Shown piece by piece: positions 1 to 12,201 of a stretch of DNA of 64,000 bases (position 1 is the first letter of the stretch; each line of letters begins with the position of its first letter). The notes beneath the pieces were generated by a model, which was not told where the DNA came from, did no database searches, and was given only the letters and a program-made list of their open reading frames with translations. Origin of the DNA: Benincasa hispida. Taxonomy: Eukaryota; Streptophyta; Magnoliopsida; Cucurbitales; Cucurbitaceae. The position numbers and the translations under genes were made by a program. Where the stretch lies: contig NC_052352.1 in the NCBI RefSeq assembly GCF_009727055.1, positions 21,385,085 through 21,449,084 on the forward strand, given 5' to 3'.

Positions 1-800
1 ATTGGGATAAGTGTTGAACATTTTGTAGCTCATGTTCATACATAAAATAGTTTAGCAGAATCATTTATAAAACGTTTATAATTAATTGCAAGACCATTAC
101 TTATGAAAGCTAAGCTTCCTTCATCTGTATGGGGACATACTATTTTCTATGCAGCATCACTTGTATGTATTGGGCCAATAGCTTATCATAAGTACTTGCC
201 ATTAGAATTAGCTTATGGTTATGAATCAAATATTTCCCATCTGAGAGTCCTCAAAGGAGGTTAGAAATATATGTTTGATATGATTCTTCATCAATTATTA
301 AATATCTTGAACCCCTAACGAGTGATGTATTAACTGCCCGATTTGTTGATTGTCATTTTAATGAGAGAAAATTTCTAACATTAGGGAGAGGAATCAAGAA
401 ATTGGAAAAAGAAATTACATGGAATGCACCATTATTGTCTCATTTAGATCCTCGTACAAATCAATATGAACTTGAAGTTTAGAAAATAATTCATTTGCAA
501 AATATAGGAAATCAATTACCATATACATTTATAGATGCAAAGAAAGCAACTAAATCACGTATACCAACTGCAAATGTTTCATAAAAAATTGATATCCCAA
601 CACAACAAGTTGTCACTAATGAGTCTGAAACACGCCAGAAGCGTAGTAGACCAGTGGGTTCCAAAGATAAAAATCCTCGAAAACAATTTAATAGTGAAAA
701 AGACTTGGTTGGAGATGTAAATATTCATGAAGAAATCCTCGACATAACTAGTGAGGAAGGTGAAATACCTAAAGGTAATAATGAGATTTCAATAAACTAT
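1..800 (+). pseudogene. E1 integrase C-terminal part and linker, broken
   Basis: The first codons read IGISVEHFVAHVHT, then a stop, NSLAESFIKRL, another stop, and LIARPLLMKAKLPSSVWGH. This is the region around the third catalytic residue of a copia integrase, and the Glu of LAESF is still present. After SNISHLRVL (near 250) about 60 bases are missing compared with E2, so the phrase ending in RLEIYV follows directly. The linker then reads ITWNAPLLSHLDPRTNQ and runs to about 800 with stops near 481 and 582. Integrase would insert the cDNA copy into the host genome; this copy cannot. Boundaries are approximate. Confidence 0.8.
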
Positions 801-1032
801 GTCATGAGATGAAAAAAGATGGAATCAAACTAATGTAATTATTGACAACATTTTTGCATATAATGTTGCTCTTGATATTATATCTAAAAATGAGGATCTT
901 GAACCAAAATCTGTTAAAAAATATCGACATAGAAAAAATTAGCTTTGATTGAAAGAAGCAGAAAAGATTGGCTTTAGTAGAAAGAAGCAATCGAGGTAGA
1001 ATTAAACTCACTTTCAAAACAACAGGTTTTTG

Positions 1033-1985
1033 GACGAGTAGTCCAAACACTAGAAAGTGTCAAATTTGTGGAATACAAATGGGTATTTATGAGAAAAAGA
1101 AATGAAAATAATGAGGTCACAAGATACAAAGCAAGACTAATTGCATAAGGTTTTTCACAAAGACTTGGTATTGATTATGAGGAGATATATTCTCTAGTAG
1201 TTGATGCAATTACACTAAGATATTTAATTGACTTGACTGTGTATGGAAGTCTGAATGTGCATCTTATGGATGTAGTCACAACATATTTATATGGATATTT
1301 TGATAATCATATTTATATGAAAATTCAAAAAGGGTTTAAGGTACCTGAAACATATACATCAAATTCCCGATAATGGTATTCAATAGAGTTACAAAGATCA
1401 CTATATAGATTGAAACAATCAGGATGAGTGTGGTACAATCGCATGAGTGGATATTTATTATAAGAAGAGTATCAAAATAATCCAATATGTCCGTGTGTTT
1501 TTATAAAGAAATCACAATCAGGATTTGCTATTATAACTATATATGTCGATGACTTGAATAAAATTAGAAGTCTTGAAGATCTTTCAAAGGCAATAGAATA
1601 TCTTAAGAAAAAATTTGAGATAAAAGATCTCGGACAAATAAAATTTTGCCTTGGTTTGCAAATTGAGCATTTAGTAGATGTAATATTTATTCATCGGTCA
1701 ACTTATAAAGGAAAAAATTTGAAAAGATTTTATATGGACAAAGCACATCCATTAAATATTCCAATGGAAGTCCGTTCTTTGGATATAAAGAAAGATATAT
1801 TTCAACTTCGAGGAGATAATGAAGAACTTATTGGACCTGAAGTACCATATCTTAGTGCAATTTATGCACTTATATATCTTGCTAATAATATAAGATCAGA
1901 TATTGCATTTTCAGTAAATTTATTAGCTAGATATAGTTCTTCTCCTACAAAAAGATATTAGAACGAAATTAAGCATATACTCCAC
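1033..1985 (+). pseudogene. E1 reverse transcriptase domain, broken
   Basis: The reading starts around SVKFVEYKWVFMRKRNENNE and RYKARLIA (stop) GFSQRLGIDYEE, the typical N-terminal phrase of a copia reverse transcriptase. It runs through LQRSLYRLKQSG to the catalytic box IYVDDLN, with YVDD at 1542-1553 intact. From 1554 to 1961 the frame is open and contains KDLGQIKFCLGLQIEH and IALSVNLLARYSSSPTKR-like phrases (here IAFSVN). Upstream of YVDD there are at least five in-frame stops, so no functional enzyme can be made. The active-site box is kept here but lost in sister copy E2. Confidence 0.85.
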
Positions 1986-2036
1986 CATCTCCAAGGAACA
2001 ATCGGTATTGATTTGTTTTATTCAAATATTTTGATC

Positions 2037-2516
2037 TAGTTGGTTATGCAAATTCTGAATATTTATCTGATCCACACAAACCTAGATCTCAAACATGTTA
2101 TCTTTTCACATATGAAGGAACTGCTATATCATGGCGATCAGTGAAACAAACCATAATGACTACTTCCTCAAATCATGTTGAAATTCTTTCAATTCACATG
2201 GCTGAGAATGTGTATAGCTAAGGTCAAGAATTTAGCATATTCGTGTGAAACGTGTGGCTTGTCTTCTAAAAAAAATCTTCCAATAATATTATACGAAAAC
2301 GACACAACTTGCATAGCCCAAATCAAAGGAGGATATATTAAAGGAGATAGAACAAAGCATATTTCACCGAAGCTTTTCTACATTCATGATCTTGAAGAAA
2401 ATGGTGACATCACTGTACAACAAATTTGTTCGAATGATAACCTGGCAGACTTATTTACAAAGGCATTACCAACCACAACTTTTGAAAAATTGGTGCAGAA
2501 CATTGGAATGCGGTGA
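2037..2516 (+). pseudogene. E1 RNase H domain, C-terminal end of pol
   Basis: LVGYANSEYLSDPHKPRSQT opens the domain; family members usually have an Asp after GYA, so the first catalytic acidic residue is lost here (Asn). AISWRSVKQTIMTTSSNHVE follows, and the last part is open from 2175 to the stop at 2514-2516. It ends with GDITVQQICSNDNLADLFTKALP, the classic end of copia pol. RNase H would remove the RNA strand during reverse transcription. A frame change is needed within the domain. E2 ends in the same way. Confidence 0.82.
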
Positions 2517-2702
2517 CTCGGAGATCTTAAGTGATGTTTTTGTAAAGAGAAATAAATATATTGTATTCTTTTAGGAGTATGTATTATATAAAATATGTAC
2601 TCTTTTTCCTTCACTAGGGTTTTTTTCATTGGGTTTTTCCTAGTAAGGTTTTAACAAGACATATTTCATATATATATATGTGTGTGCGCATCTAAGGGAA
2701 AG

Positions 2703-3047
2703 TATTATAAATATCATAAAAATAGATGCCCAATGTTTAGTGTCCTAAAAGTCATGCGTCATTTTTCATGTTGTCCATGTGGCTTGTAATAATTAATGTT
2801 CGGTATTCATGTAAGTCCAAATCTTACTTGTCACTTTGCCTATCAATAGTGACATTTGGTGGATCTTAAAATTATGCACATTAGTGAGAATAAAAAGAAA
2901 ATTTCATATATTTTCTATTTCTATAAAGTCATATTTTCTATTTCTATTATTCCTATTTCCATAAAATTATAATTTTAGTTATTTTTAATGTAGTAGTTTA
3001 GTTATATTTTATTATTTTATTATTATTATATTTTATTTATTTATTTA

Positions 3048-3093
<46 letters not shown>

Positions 3094-3145
3094 TATATTT
3101 TCTTCATATCTGTTAGACTCCATTGTGCTCCTCAGTTTCACAACA
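2703..3145 (+). repeat. E1 3' LTR (443 bp)
   Basis: It starts TATTATAAATATCATAAAAA directly after a purine tract and ends CAGTTTCACAACA. Over its length it matches the E2 LTRs read on the opposite strand, including GTTGTCCATGTG and the end CATTGTGCTCCTCA. It is about 108 bp longer than the E2 LTRs. Much of the excess is A+T-rich, including a TTA microsatellite at about 3051-3093. Confidence 0.78.
3051..3093. repeat. TTA microsatellite inside the E1 LTR
   Basis: About 14 consecutive TTA units, following TTTA/TTA-rich sequence. It lies in the part of the LTR that is A+T-rich in E2 too, so it is an expansion after insertion. Confidence 0.9.
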
Positions 3146-3520
3146 AAGTTTACTTTTTGGTATGTTTTTTTTTCTTAACATATATATATGTATGTATGTA
3201 TGTATATTAGTGCAAACTATATAAATTTGGTTAAAATACTTTTTTTGGTCATTCTACTTTGGAGTTTTTTCAATTGTAGTCTCTATACTTTCAAATTAAT
3301 GCATATAATTAATACTTTCAATAATTCTCAAACTTATAGCCTCTTGAAATTAATTGTAATCAAACTTAGTTAAATAATAATAATAATAATTTGTATATAA
3401 GAAAAATGAAACATGTGAACACATACCAAGATTATAACGAAAATACCAATAGATAGTTAAATTTTTTAAAATAACAACAAACCTATAAAAAGTTTATTGA
3501 AAGTTGTTGATTAAGTATTC
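3146..3520. other. A+T-rich intergenic DNA
   Basis: Holds a TATG microsatellite near 3187-3204 and the common plant intergenic phrase about 'ttggtcattctactttggag'. The 61-codon open frame here has no recognisable content. I see no gene. Confidence 0.6.
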
Positions 3521-3530
3521 GACATTTAAA

Positions 3531-3770
3531 ATCATCATATGAGTTAGTCTAGTGATAAATAGGGTAAATAGGGAGACATGACTTTGATAAAGGGCTAAGA
3601 AATCATGAGTTCAATCTATAGTGGTCACCTACTTATGATTTAATATTCTACAAATTTTCTTGACACCCAAATGTTGTAAGGTCAGTCGGGTTTGTCCCGT
3701 GAGATTAGTTTGTAAAGTGGTTTGAATACTCACGGATTTCAAACAAAACAAAACAAAACTAAACTAAATG
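3531..3770 (+). mobile_element. tRNA-derived SINE (Au-like) with target duplications
   Basis: The first part carries a box A-like stretch (GAGTTAGTCTAGTGATAAAT, about 3540-3559) and a box B-like stretch (GAGTTCAATCT, 3607-3617), the internal RNA polymerase III promoter of tRNA genes. The body contains GGTTTGTCCCGTGAGATTAG, which resembles the conserved 3' region of the plant Au SINE family as I know it. An A-rich tail (AAACAAAACAAAACAAAA and on) closes it. Flanks GACATTTAAA (3521-3530) and GACATTTCAA (3771-3780) match at 9 of 10 bases and look like target-site duplications. Such elements are non-coding and use LINE enzymes to move. Family assignment is from memory. Confidence 0.65.
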
Positions 3771-6700
3771 GACATTTCAAAGTATCGGGACTAAGATGAT
3801 ATTTCAATCTATAAATTTTTATCTTTGAAATTCCAAAATAAATCTTGATTCAATAAATAAACTTTAAGTTTTTTTTTAATGTATTCTAAATGTAGGGTAC
3901 ACAAAAGCTTTAGTACTATACAGGTTTCTAATTCAAGTAATAAGTTGTCTGTCTTTTTATGTCTATGAAATCTTTAATGTTTGTATAAGAAAAGTCTCAT
4001 TATTAATAATAACATTGGGATTTTTTTTTTCCAAAGGGGTAAAGAAAAAGAAACAAAATGACAAAAATAAAATGGTGAAATGATGATGCCAAAGGAAGGA
4101 AGAAAAATGGAGAAAATGAAATGTGTCTTTATTTCTTGAGGATCATTATCACAATTGTCTAGAAGAAAAAAAAAAGTAATATCCTAAAAACATGCATGGA
4201 TGGATTGATTGTTAGCATGTTGCTTTCATTCCAATTTTCAAACAATTATATGTATATATAAATATAAGATTCTTGGTGGTTGGATGCTTCTTCCATAAAA
4301 TAATTAAATAAATTAAAATTTGATTAAACAACGAGCTGACTTTTAGACTTTTTCGTTTCAAGTATAACAAATATGTGTGAAAAATATGAATTTCTCAATC
4401 TCAAAGAAAAGAAGTGAAGACTTTATTCTATTGAGCTATATTCATGTTTACTATCAACTTTTATCTTAATTTTTATGGACTCGTAGATCTTAGGATGATA
4501 ACATTACACAAAAGTTTGCCTTTGTTTTTGTTGCCCCATTTATATAGTGGATCCAATGTGAATTATTTTCCTAGTTTGATATGGATATGTACTTGTTTTT
4601 ATTTTTAGTACTAGAGTTTGATATTGCATTTGAAAATGGGTTAATTAAAAATTCTTTTTTTATGTATGTATTTTCTTTTAAAAAAAAAAATCGTTGCCAA
4701 ATTAAAATTTAATCTATAACTTTCCAAGTTATTTTTTTATTGGAAATTTAAAAATAAAGACAAAACATTCTAAGATGAAAATTGCATTTTGAAACTTAAA
4801 TAAGAGGGGAAAAAAAGACCCTTTAGTCATTACTAAGAAAATTAAAAAACAAAAAGATATATTTCTTTTTCCCCTAAATTTAGAAAGTTAGCAAAATAAT
4901 TTTAAAATAAAATTAATTAAAAAAATTTTAAGGTTTAAATTGATACCATTATTGATTTTGTGAGAATTTAGGATTATTTTTAAATAAAGAAAAATGAACA
5001 AACTTATTTAAAAATATAGTAAAATGTCACCGTGTTTCAGGTTTACCATTTAAAATGATTATCTTATAATTATAAATTTTCCAAAATTGAAAGGCATAAA
5101 TTAATTTTTTTTTTTCCTTCTATTTTTATAATATTTATCAAGTCGCATTTATTAATATCTTCTTCCATAAGTCATAAAGAAAAGAAAAATGGAAAATGAA
5201 CTTTTCAATACACTCTCTCCCCATAAAAGCCTATACCTATAGGCTATGACCTATCTTGGAATTTTTAAAATGGATATAGTAAATAGAAATAAAATATTTA
5301 TGTTTTAATCTTAAGAAAAAATTGTCAACATTTTTTTTTTGTCCCACTGATAAATATAAGCTTTTTTGTTTCAAGACAAAAAGAATTACGAAACAGTGAT
5401 CTTATTCTCTTTAGTATAACAATTATGGAGATGAGAGATTAAAAAGTTTCAACTTCAAGAGAAAAAATGTATGTCAATTATTGTCAAATTAAGTTAAAAA
5501 AAAATAATGATTTTATTGTTCGAAGTGGGAGGCAGTTTATTTTTCTTTTTTAATAGAAAAGAGCATAAGAAAAATTACAAATATGATTTTTTTATAAAAA
5601 AAAAAAATACCTTAATTATTATTTGTGATACTTGATGTATTATTAAATAGAGATTCAAATGTAAGGAAAAAGTATATAAAAAGTCAAATAAAGAAAATGT
5701 TTGAGCAATTTGTAATGTAGATCAAATAATTATTTCTGAATGAAAATTGAAAAGGAAAGCTTCTCATGTGTTGGATCATTTTCAGTTTCATTATTTGGTC
5801 TTCCTTGAAAATGACAAATTATATATTCTTAAAGTTTAAAACTTGCTGCATATAGAAAGTATATAAAAAGAGCAAGTGAGAAATTAAAATTCATAAGAGA
5901 AAAATAATTAATTAGACAATATTGGATATTTTATATTAAAGACTAAATTTAATTAATTTTAAAAAAGAAAAATAACAAGAAAAAAGTGGCTGAGGGCCTT
6001 GGGTTTTTGGATTAACTAATAGTCCAACAATTGGACCCTATTTATCTCATTTAAACTAAACTTTGGGCCCATATGTTAGAATCCAATCAATTTTTTGAGA
6101 AATTGGACCTTTTTTTGTTTGTAAATATATACACTAAATCTAGTTTAGGCTAAATATATGCCTTTAATGTTTGATAATAATTTAGTTTTTATCCTTTTTT
6201 TTTTTTATTTTAGTTTATGTTTTTCTTCTCCTAATTTATTTATTATAGTTTTAACTTTTCTAAAAGAAACACTTGAAATCTTAGTTGGTAAAGTTCTAAG
6301 AACAAAAGTGGATTTTTAAAAACTATTTTTTAAGTTTCAAATTTTGACTTAGTTTTTGAAACATTAATAGAAAGTGGATAACAAAAAAGTTAGTTATTTC
6401 AAGAAAAAAAAAAACTAAAAATAAAGTTAAAATAGACATTATTTTAGTTATTATCAAATATTCAAAATTAGTTATTTCAATTGCAAAACCTAGATGAAAG
6501 TAGTGTTTATAAACTTAACTTTCAAAAATTAAATTATTATCAAATAGACATTAGTTATTTATGTTTTAATATAGAGAAATTTTTACAGATAGAAAAAATG
6601 TCAAACTATTTACATAAACTATCAACCTCTATCAAAAAAATTAAAAGTTTGTTATGTTGTATAAATAGTTTTCCTCATTTTTCTATTTTTGAAAATCCCT

Positions 6701-7634
6701 CTTTAATATACATATATATTATTTTAGTCTCTCATAGTGAATATTAAAATTATTTGATAGTAAACTTAAAATACCATTTAATAAATTGTAAAACATTTAG
6801 AAGAGGAAAAAGATTATAATTTCAAAAAAGGAAACTTAGGACTTAATCAAATATATTTAGCTTATCATTTAGATACATATCAACCTCAACGATGACCATA
6901 ATTCAATTAGCTAAAATATATACAATAAAATTAGTTATTTCTAGAGAAACAAAAAAACTAAAAAAATTAGAGATAGGAATCTCCCACCTCCCCTTCACTA
7001 CTCATATCTATAAAAACACAAATTTTAAAAAGGAGTAATTGCAACTTTAATTTTTTTTAAAAAAAAAAAAGTGTGTCCTTAAGTTTTTTTTTTTTTTTTT
7101 TTGCAAACATGTCAAAAACTTCCATTCAAAAATTTGATTGTTATCTGATTTCTATTGATTATTATGTGATTGTCACATCTGCGATTACAAAAAAATTGAA
7201 GTCATAGTTTTAGTTTATTAAAATGTATTTGTCATATAATGCAATTTTCCTTTTAAAAAATTATAATATACATATTGAAAGATGACCTACAATGACTCAA
7301 GATTACCATCCAATCCTTAAATAATCAACACTTTTTTAAAGATTTTTACGGGAAAAATCCTCTCTACACCTTATATTTCACAAATGTCTTAAGAATTTGA
7401 ATTATTTTGTTAAGAGTTTTTATCGATAATTTTAGATAAAATAAACCTTTTTATGTTTTTTTTTTTTTTTTTGAAAATTCGTAATATTATTTTGTTTCCT
7501 TATTCTCATCAATCTGATCTTTTATTTTTAAAATGTGACATTAGTTAAATCCGGTTTATATTCAATTAATGCAAGAATGTCATAATATCATTCCCGATTT
7601 TATGAGTCTCTTTTAGGGATGCTTTTTCAAAAAA

Positions 7635-7635
<1 letters not shown>

Positions 7636-7666
<31 letters not shown>

Positions 7667-7668
7667 NA
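7636..7668. repeat. ATT microsatellite with one ambiguous base
   Basis: About ten ATT units, interrupted by a single N at 7667. The N suggests a polymorphic or poorly resolved repeat in the assembly. Confidence 0.9.
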
Positions 7669-7698
7669 TGATTTTTTCCAAAGGGGACTTGTGTGTCA

Positions 7699-7716
7699 AT
7701 ATATATATATATATAT
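7699..7716. repeat. AT dinucleotide microsatellite
   Basis: Nine AT units, directly downstream of the ATT repeat. Confidence 0.9.
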
Positions 7717-7877
7717 AGTACTCAGGATATATGTGGTTGGAAAAAAAAAAAGCTATAATACAATTTACTCCTTATAATTTAAAAAATATTAAAATTTAGT
7801 CCTTACAATTTAAAAATCATAATTCACTCTTCATGGTTGGATAAAACTATTATAAACCATTATAAATTAGAATGTTA

Positions 7878-8973
7878 GGGGTCGTTTGATTTAGTTTTTA
7901 TAGATGTCTGGGAATAGGATATTGGGAGGATGTCTAGAAATGAAAAATGATTGTGTTTGGTTGTGCATGGAAAAGATGGTAAAAATTTTATGAACAAAAA
8001 TTATGTTAAATTTATAAAATTAAGCTTGAAAATCTTCTATTATTTTAATAGATTAATTAATTAAACAATAAATATCATTTAGTATATTGGTAAAAATTAA
8101 TTAATTAAGAATCAATAATAATTTTAGTTATAAATATTTAAAAATTGAGTAATTTATAATTAAAATTAACCGATAAATATATTTAAGAAATGTCATATTA
8201 ATTATAACCTAATACTTAATCATTTTTATAACTAATTAAGTTGAACGTTAGTAATTCTTATTTTAATTAAATAATATAAGAAAATATATTATATAGAAAG
8301 TAAATAACGAAATAAAGATATGAAATATTAATAAATAATACTAATTTTTTTTTATATAAATATGATATATTAATGAATGAAGTAATATAAATTAATCACA
8401 AAAATTAATTAACTAAGTATAAATAATAAATAATGATTATATGTTTATAATAAAGGATCACATTAAAATTAATCACAATAAATAATTGGTTGATTATTAA
8501 AAAAAAAAAAGTAATCAATTGTTATTATTAAAAAATGAATTTTTGTACTAATAAAATTTAACTAATCATAGTTTACTACTAATTAAATATATTCAAGATA
8601 TTGATAACTAATTAATTAATAATTTATGTAAAATAGTAGTTGCATTCATTTGATAAATTTGTATTGTGAAAGTAAGTTTACATATTTTAACAGATTATTA
8701 TTAATTTATTAAAATAAATATTTATATTAATTCTGTTAAATTTTTTTTATTAGTTACCTTTAATCTGAATAAAATTATATATACAATGAAAAACATAATG
8801 TGAATGGAAAAGAGAAAAGTCTTGAAATGGAATAGAAAACCCTTATATGTGAGAAATGAGAATATTTGTGAATAGCTTATTCCTAAGCAAAAGATTGAAA
8901 ACTGTGAAACAAACATGAGACTTGGATGCTTGTATCAATTTTCATATCGAAAACCCTCCAACCAAACGACCTG
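7878..8973. mobile_element. Harbinger-like non-autonomous DNA transposon (candidate)
   Basis: The left end reads GGGGTCGTTTGATTTAG and the right end, reversed, reads CAGGTCGTTTGGTTGGAGG, so the ends are inverted repeats around GGTCGTTTG. Both are flanked by TTA (7875-7877 and 8974-8976), the trinucleotide target duplication typical of PIF/Harbinger elements. Subterminal GGGAATAGGATA on the left pairs with a TTATTCCTA stretch on the right. The 1.1 kb interior is A+T-rich and has no transposase-like frame, so it would need enzymes from elsewhere. A different family with similar ends is possible. Confidence 0.55.
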
Positions 8974-9582
8974 TTAGAGACTATTTATAATATTTTTTTT
9001 TTTAACACAATACAAATTATCTATGAAACTTGTTTTTATTATATAATGTAAGACAACACACATTCTTTTAAAACTATTCTATTCATCATAAGTGTAATAG
9101 CCAACATAAAAATGGTAAAAGTAGCTTAATTCAAGATTTCGTTCTTCTATCATGTTAAAATGTATTTTGCGGTGAGCAAAACTTGAGTGCATCCCACTTT
9201 AATAATATATTTTTTTAAGGAAAAAAGTAAAAAGAGTTTAACACACGACAAACTATATATTGAAATGCCTTGAATATGTTATGTAAGGGTCGGGGCAACT
9301 GTCCGAAACCTAAATCATATTCATATTATAAATTATTTACAATTATGAATCTAGGGTTCAGAGAGGTGTCATATATAAACCGTCTAACCTTATTGGTGGT
9401 TTTGTAATGTGTATTATATGATGATATTTATGTATAATACAAAATTATAATTAAAAAATTGAATGAGATATACCAAACTAGAGGTAGTTTTGTTTGTACC
9501 TAAGCATGTTTCTTTTCAGATAGGGTTGAGTTTAGTTTGTCTAGATATCCGAGCCTTATGGCCCATTAAAAGAAATTTAAAA

Positions 9583-9584
<2 letters not shown>

Positions 9585-9617
<33 letters not shown>
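9585..9617 (+). repeat. Poly-A run of 33 bases
   Basis: An uninterrupted A run after an A-rich lead. It could be the tail of an old retroposed sequence on the + strand or simple slippage; no body was recognised upstream. Confidence 0.85.
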
Positions 9618-9623
<6 letters not shown>

Positions 9624-11749
9624 GTAGTAGAAAAATGTTAATAAGACAAAAAGTAATAAGATTACATTTTGTCGACATTCAAAAGAAAATCCTACCTTTC
9701 TTACCTTTTGACTTAATGTATCAGCCTTTCACTGAACTTGAAGGGCACCCTCACCCCCCACTTGTAGGACACTTCGGACAGCTTGTCATACGGAGGGCCC
9801 ACCCATGGCCTTTCGTTTGATATCGCTTTACCACCAACCAAAATCCGCCACGTCGTTTTGGGAAATTAGAAAATTAATAAATAAACAATGGCGTTATATT
9901 ATCGCTTTTCTATGACAGCGACTTCTCCACTTTTTTTAAGGGATTTGTCCGTACTCTATTTTGGCCCATTTTATAAAATTCACTCTCTCTTACACATTGC
10001 ACCAAAAGTTTTTAATTTTTCACGCTTTTGTCTAAATCTTGTCTCCTTTCCAATTTTTTTAATTATTGATTTGGTTTAACCTCTATAATTTCAAATATTG
10101 TAATATTCCCCTCCATTTTCATGAATGTTTCAAAACTACCATTGGAGTATAAATTCTTTAGAATTTCAAACAGAAATCAAAACTTAGAATTGTGTAGGGA
10201 TGACCTAAAACAATGTGGAGATTCAAATTTTCGTTCTATGTCACCTATTACACCATTTCACGTCTCAATTTATATCCAAATTCTAATAAATTTTCACTCC
10301 AGGATATTTTTTAAACATTTATGAAAGTTAAGAGTAATATTGCAACTTTTGAAAGTATAAGGATATTTTTGAAACATATAGCAAAGTTCAAAGGTATTTT
10401 ATATATATATATATAATTTAACCTTTAAATTTAGTCAATGTACTTTTAGTAAATCTTAAATTTGGTCTATATATTTTCAAATTTTAAAATAAAAATACCA
10501 AATTTAAAAAAAAATTAAAAAAATCAATGATAAATAATTAGTAGTGTCTAAATGTAAGATTTCTAGAAAGTACAAAAATTAAAATTAACATCTAAAAATG
10601 TAAAGATTAAAACCGAGCAAACTTCAAAATACAGGAACAAAATGGTATTCTAACCTAATAACTAATTAAATACTACAAAATATGCATGAATTAGGGCAAG
10701 TTTGGATTGTGTTTTTAGACTTCTAATTTTTTTCCATTTGAGCCATTTGAATGATTTTGAAACTGTACCAACTACAAAACACTTGGATTACTTTTTTTTT
10801 ATTTGTTTGTTAGAATGATGGATGAAAATTGATTGATAGGATGACATTTATTATTTTTCGTGTAATTTAATGTGACATTGATGTGTAAATGTTTTTGCAA
10901 ACGATGTTGTACATGGATGTTGACAATATTTTATGAATTAAAATTAATGATAACAATTGTCTCAATCTTTGTTATAAATTTTATATCAATTATCTTAATC
11001 TTCAAAAGTTGAAACCGAGTTATAAATTATATCATGTATTGTGTCAATTTGTGTTAGACATTTGATTAAACAAAAGTACGACTATTTTAAAGTTGTGGAA
11101 TTAAAATGAAAATTTTTGAAGTCCAATAAAGTCCAAGTTTGGGACTATATTGTGCAATTCAACCTATTTTTCTTTTCTTTCTTTAAATCACGGACACTAA
11201 AAAAAAAAATGATATTTTCATTGCTACAAATTAGATTTTAAATAAAAAAAAAAAAAGGAAAGCAAGACCAAAGCAAATGGGAGTTAAAAAAAATAAATTA
11301 TAAGTTTAATCCTTAAATTCTCGAGTTTATGTCTAGAAGATTATCTTTGAGTTTTATGAAAAATATAAGGTCCTTGAACTTTCAATCTTATATCTAAAAA
11401 CGTCTTTAAATTTTAAAAATATTTAATTAATCTCACAATTTTTAATTATTTATCTAATAAATCTTTAATATATTAAAAAAATAAAATTAATTATTATATT
11501 AAATATCTAACCAGACTCAACTTTTAATTTAGCATCAAGTAGTTTCATGAATCTAAAAATACATCAGATAAGTTGGAAAGAACAAATGAAAATTCTAAAG
11601 ATTAGCAATTAGAAATTTAGATGTAATAAGAAATGTAGCACTAAATTTAAATTTGTAATGTTAACCTAAAAAAAATGGTAAATACAAACGGAAAGCTTTG
11701 ATGCGTTGGAGAGAGTTGATTGGTTGGTGAGGAGTTTAATTGTCAACGA

Positions 11750-11800
11750 CAGGTACACGAGATGTTACGTGGAAGGTCACGTGCTTGGCCCCACTTCTCT
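11750..11800 (+). promoter_or_regulatory. Cluster of ACGT-core words (possible promoter segment)
   Basis: TACGTGG (11766-11772) and the G-box CACGTG (11778-11783) lie six bases apart, followed by GGCCCCAC. ACGT-core boxes are bound by plant bZIP and bHLH factors, and pairs of them are known from ABA- and light-responsive promoters. No exon is visible downstream within the next kilobases, so this may be a relic or chance. Confidence 0.2.
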
Positions 11801-12201
11801 TCCTAAATATCATTCCATACTTTGTACATCCACAAATTTTTATTTTCTTTTGCTAAGGTCTATGTATAATCAGGTTTAACATATCAATATATTTTAATGG
11901 AAAAAATATCAATAAAACATTGATATTGATAGATATTTATAGAAAAATATTAAACAAAGAATTTAGGAAAATTGTTTAAATTTATGAATAAACATTACAA
12001 CGGTTTGTATATAAGTTAAAATACTTGTTATTGATATTATATTCGTATAATTACAATATGATGCTATTATATTTATACTTTGTTTAATGATTTTTTACGA
12101 TTTAATATAAATCGAATGGAAAGAGACATTCTAATAAAACATTTTTTTTAAAAAAATAGGAAAAATGTTTATATTTGGTTGTACATCTAGCTACCACCAA
12201 T

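Larger units (their letters stand above)
1..3145 (+). mobile_element. E1: 3' part of a Ty1/copia LTR retrotransposon, degenerate
   Basis: The window opens inside an integrase domain. It continues in copia order (integrase, reverse transcriptase, RNase H), then a purine stretch (CTAAGGGAAAG, ending at 2702) and a 3' LTR ending at 3145. The coding remnant has many stops and shifts, so the copy is dead. Protein phrases and LTR match E2 (16218-21811, opposite strand) closely, so the two are one family. The 5' LTR, gag and protease lie outside the window, so target duplications cannot be checked. Known of the family: copia elements move by reverse transcription of a genomic RNA in virus-like particles. 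Confidence 0.88.
3781..7874. other. A+T-rich intergenic DNA without recognisable genes
   Basis: About 4 kb of A+T-rich sequence with poly-A and poly-T runs. Short open frames (for example 6481-6747) have no recognisable protein content and a composition typical of random A+T-rich DNA. Around 5990-6110 several GGGCC/GGCCC and TTGGACC words cluster. Confidence 0.6.
8977..12193. other. Intergenic DNA with promoter-like islands
   Basis: Mostly A+T-rich. A 33-base A run lies at 9585-9617. The stretch 9660-9870 is more balanced in composition and holds GGGCCCACCCATGG and CCACGTCG words, but no convincing open frame. A second island at about 11695-11835 is described separately. Short frames at 9635, 9888 and 10121 have no recognisable content. 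Confidence 0.5.

Noticed and set aside
3531..3770. tRNA gene
   Set aside because: Box A and box B are present but no cloverleaf with an acceptor stem can be formed; the downstream body and A-rich tail indicate a SINE.
6481..6747. 88-codon frame in intergenic DNA
   Set aside because: Its composition is dominated by Ile, Leu, Asn, Lys and Tyr, as expected of random A+T-rich sequence, and no motif is visible.
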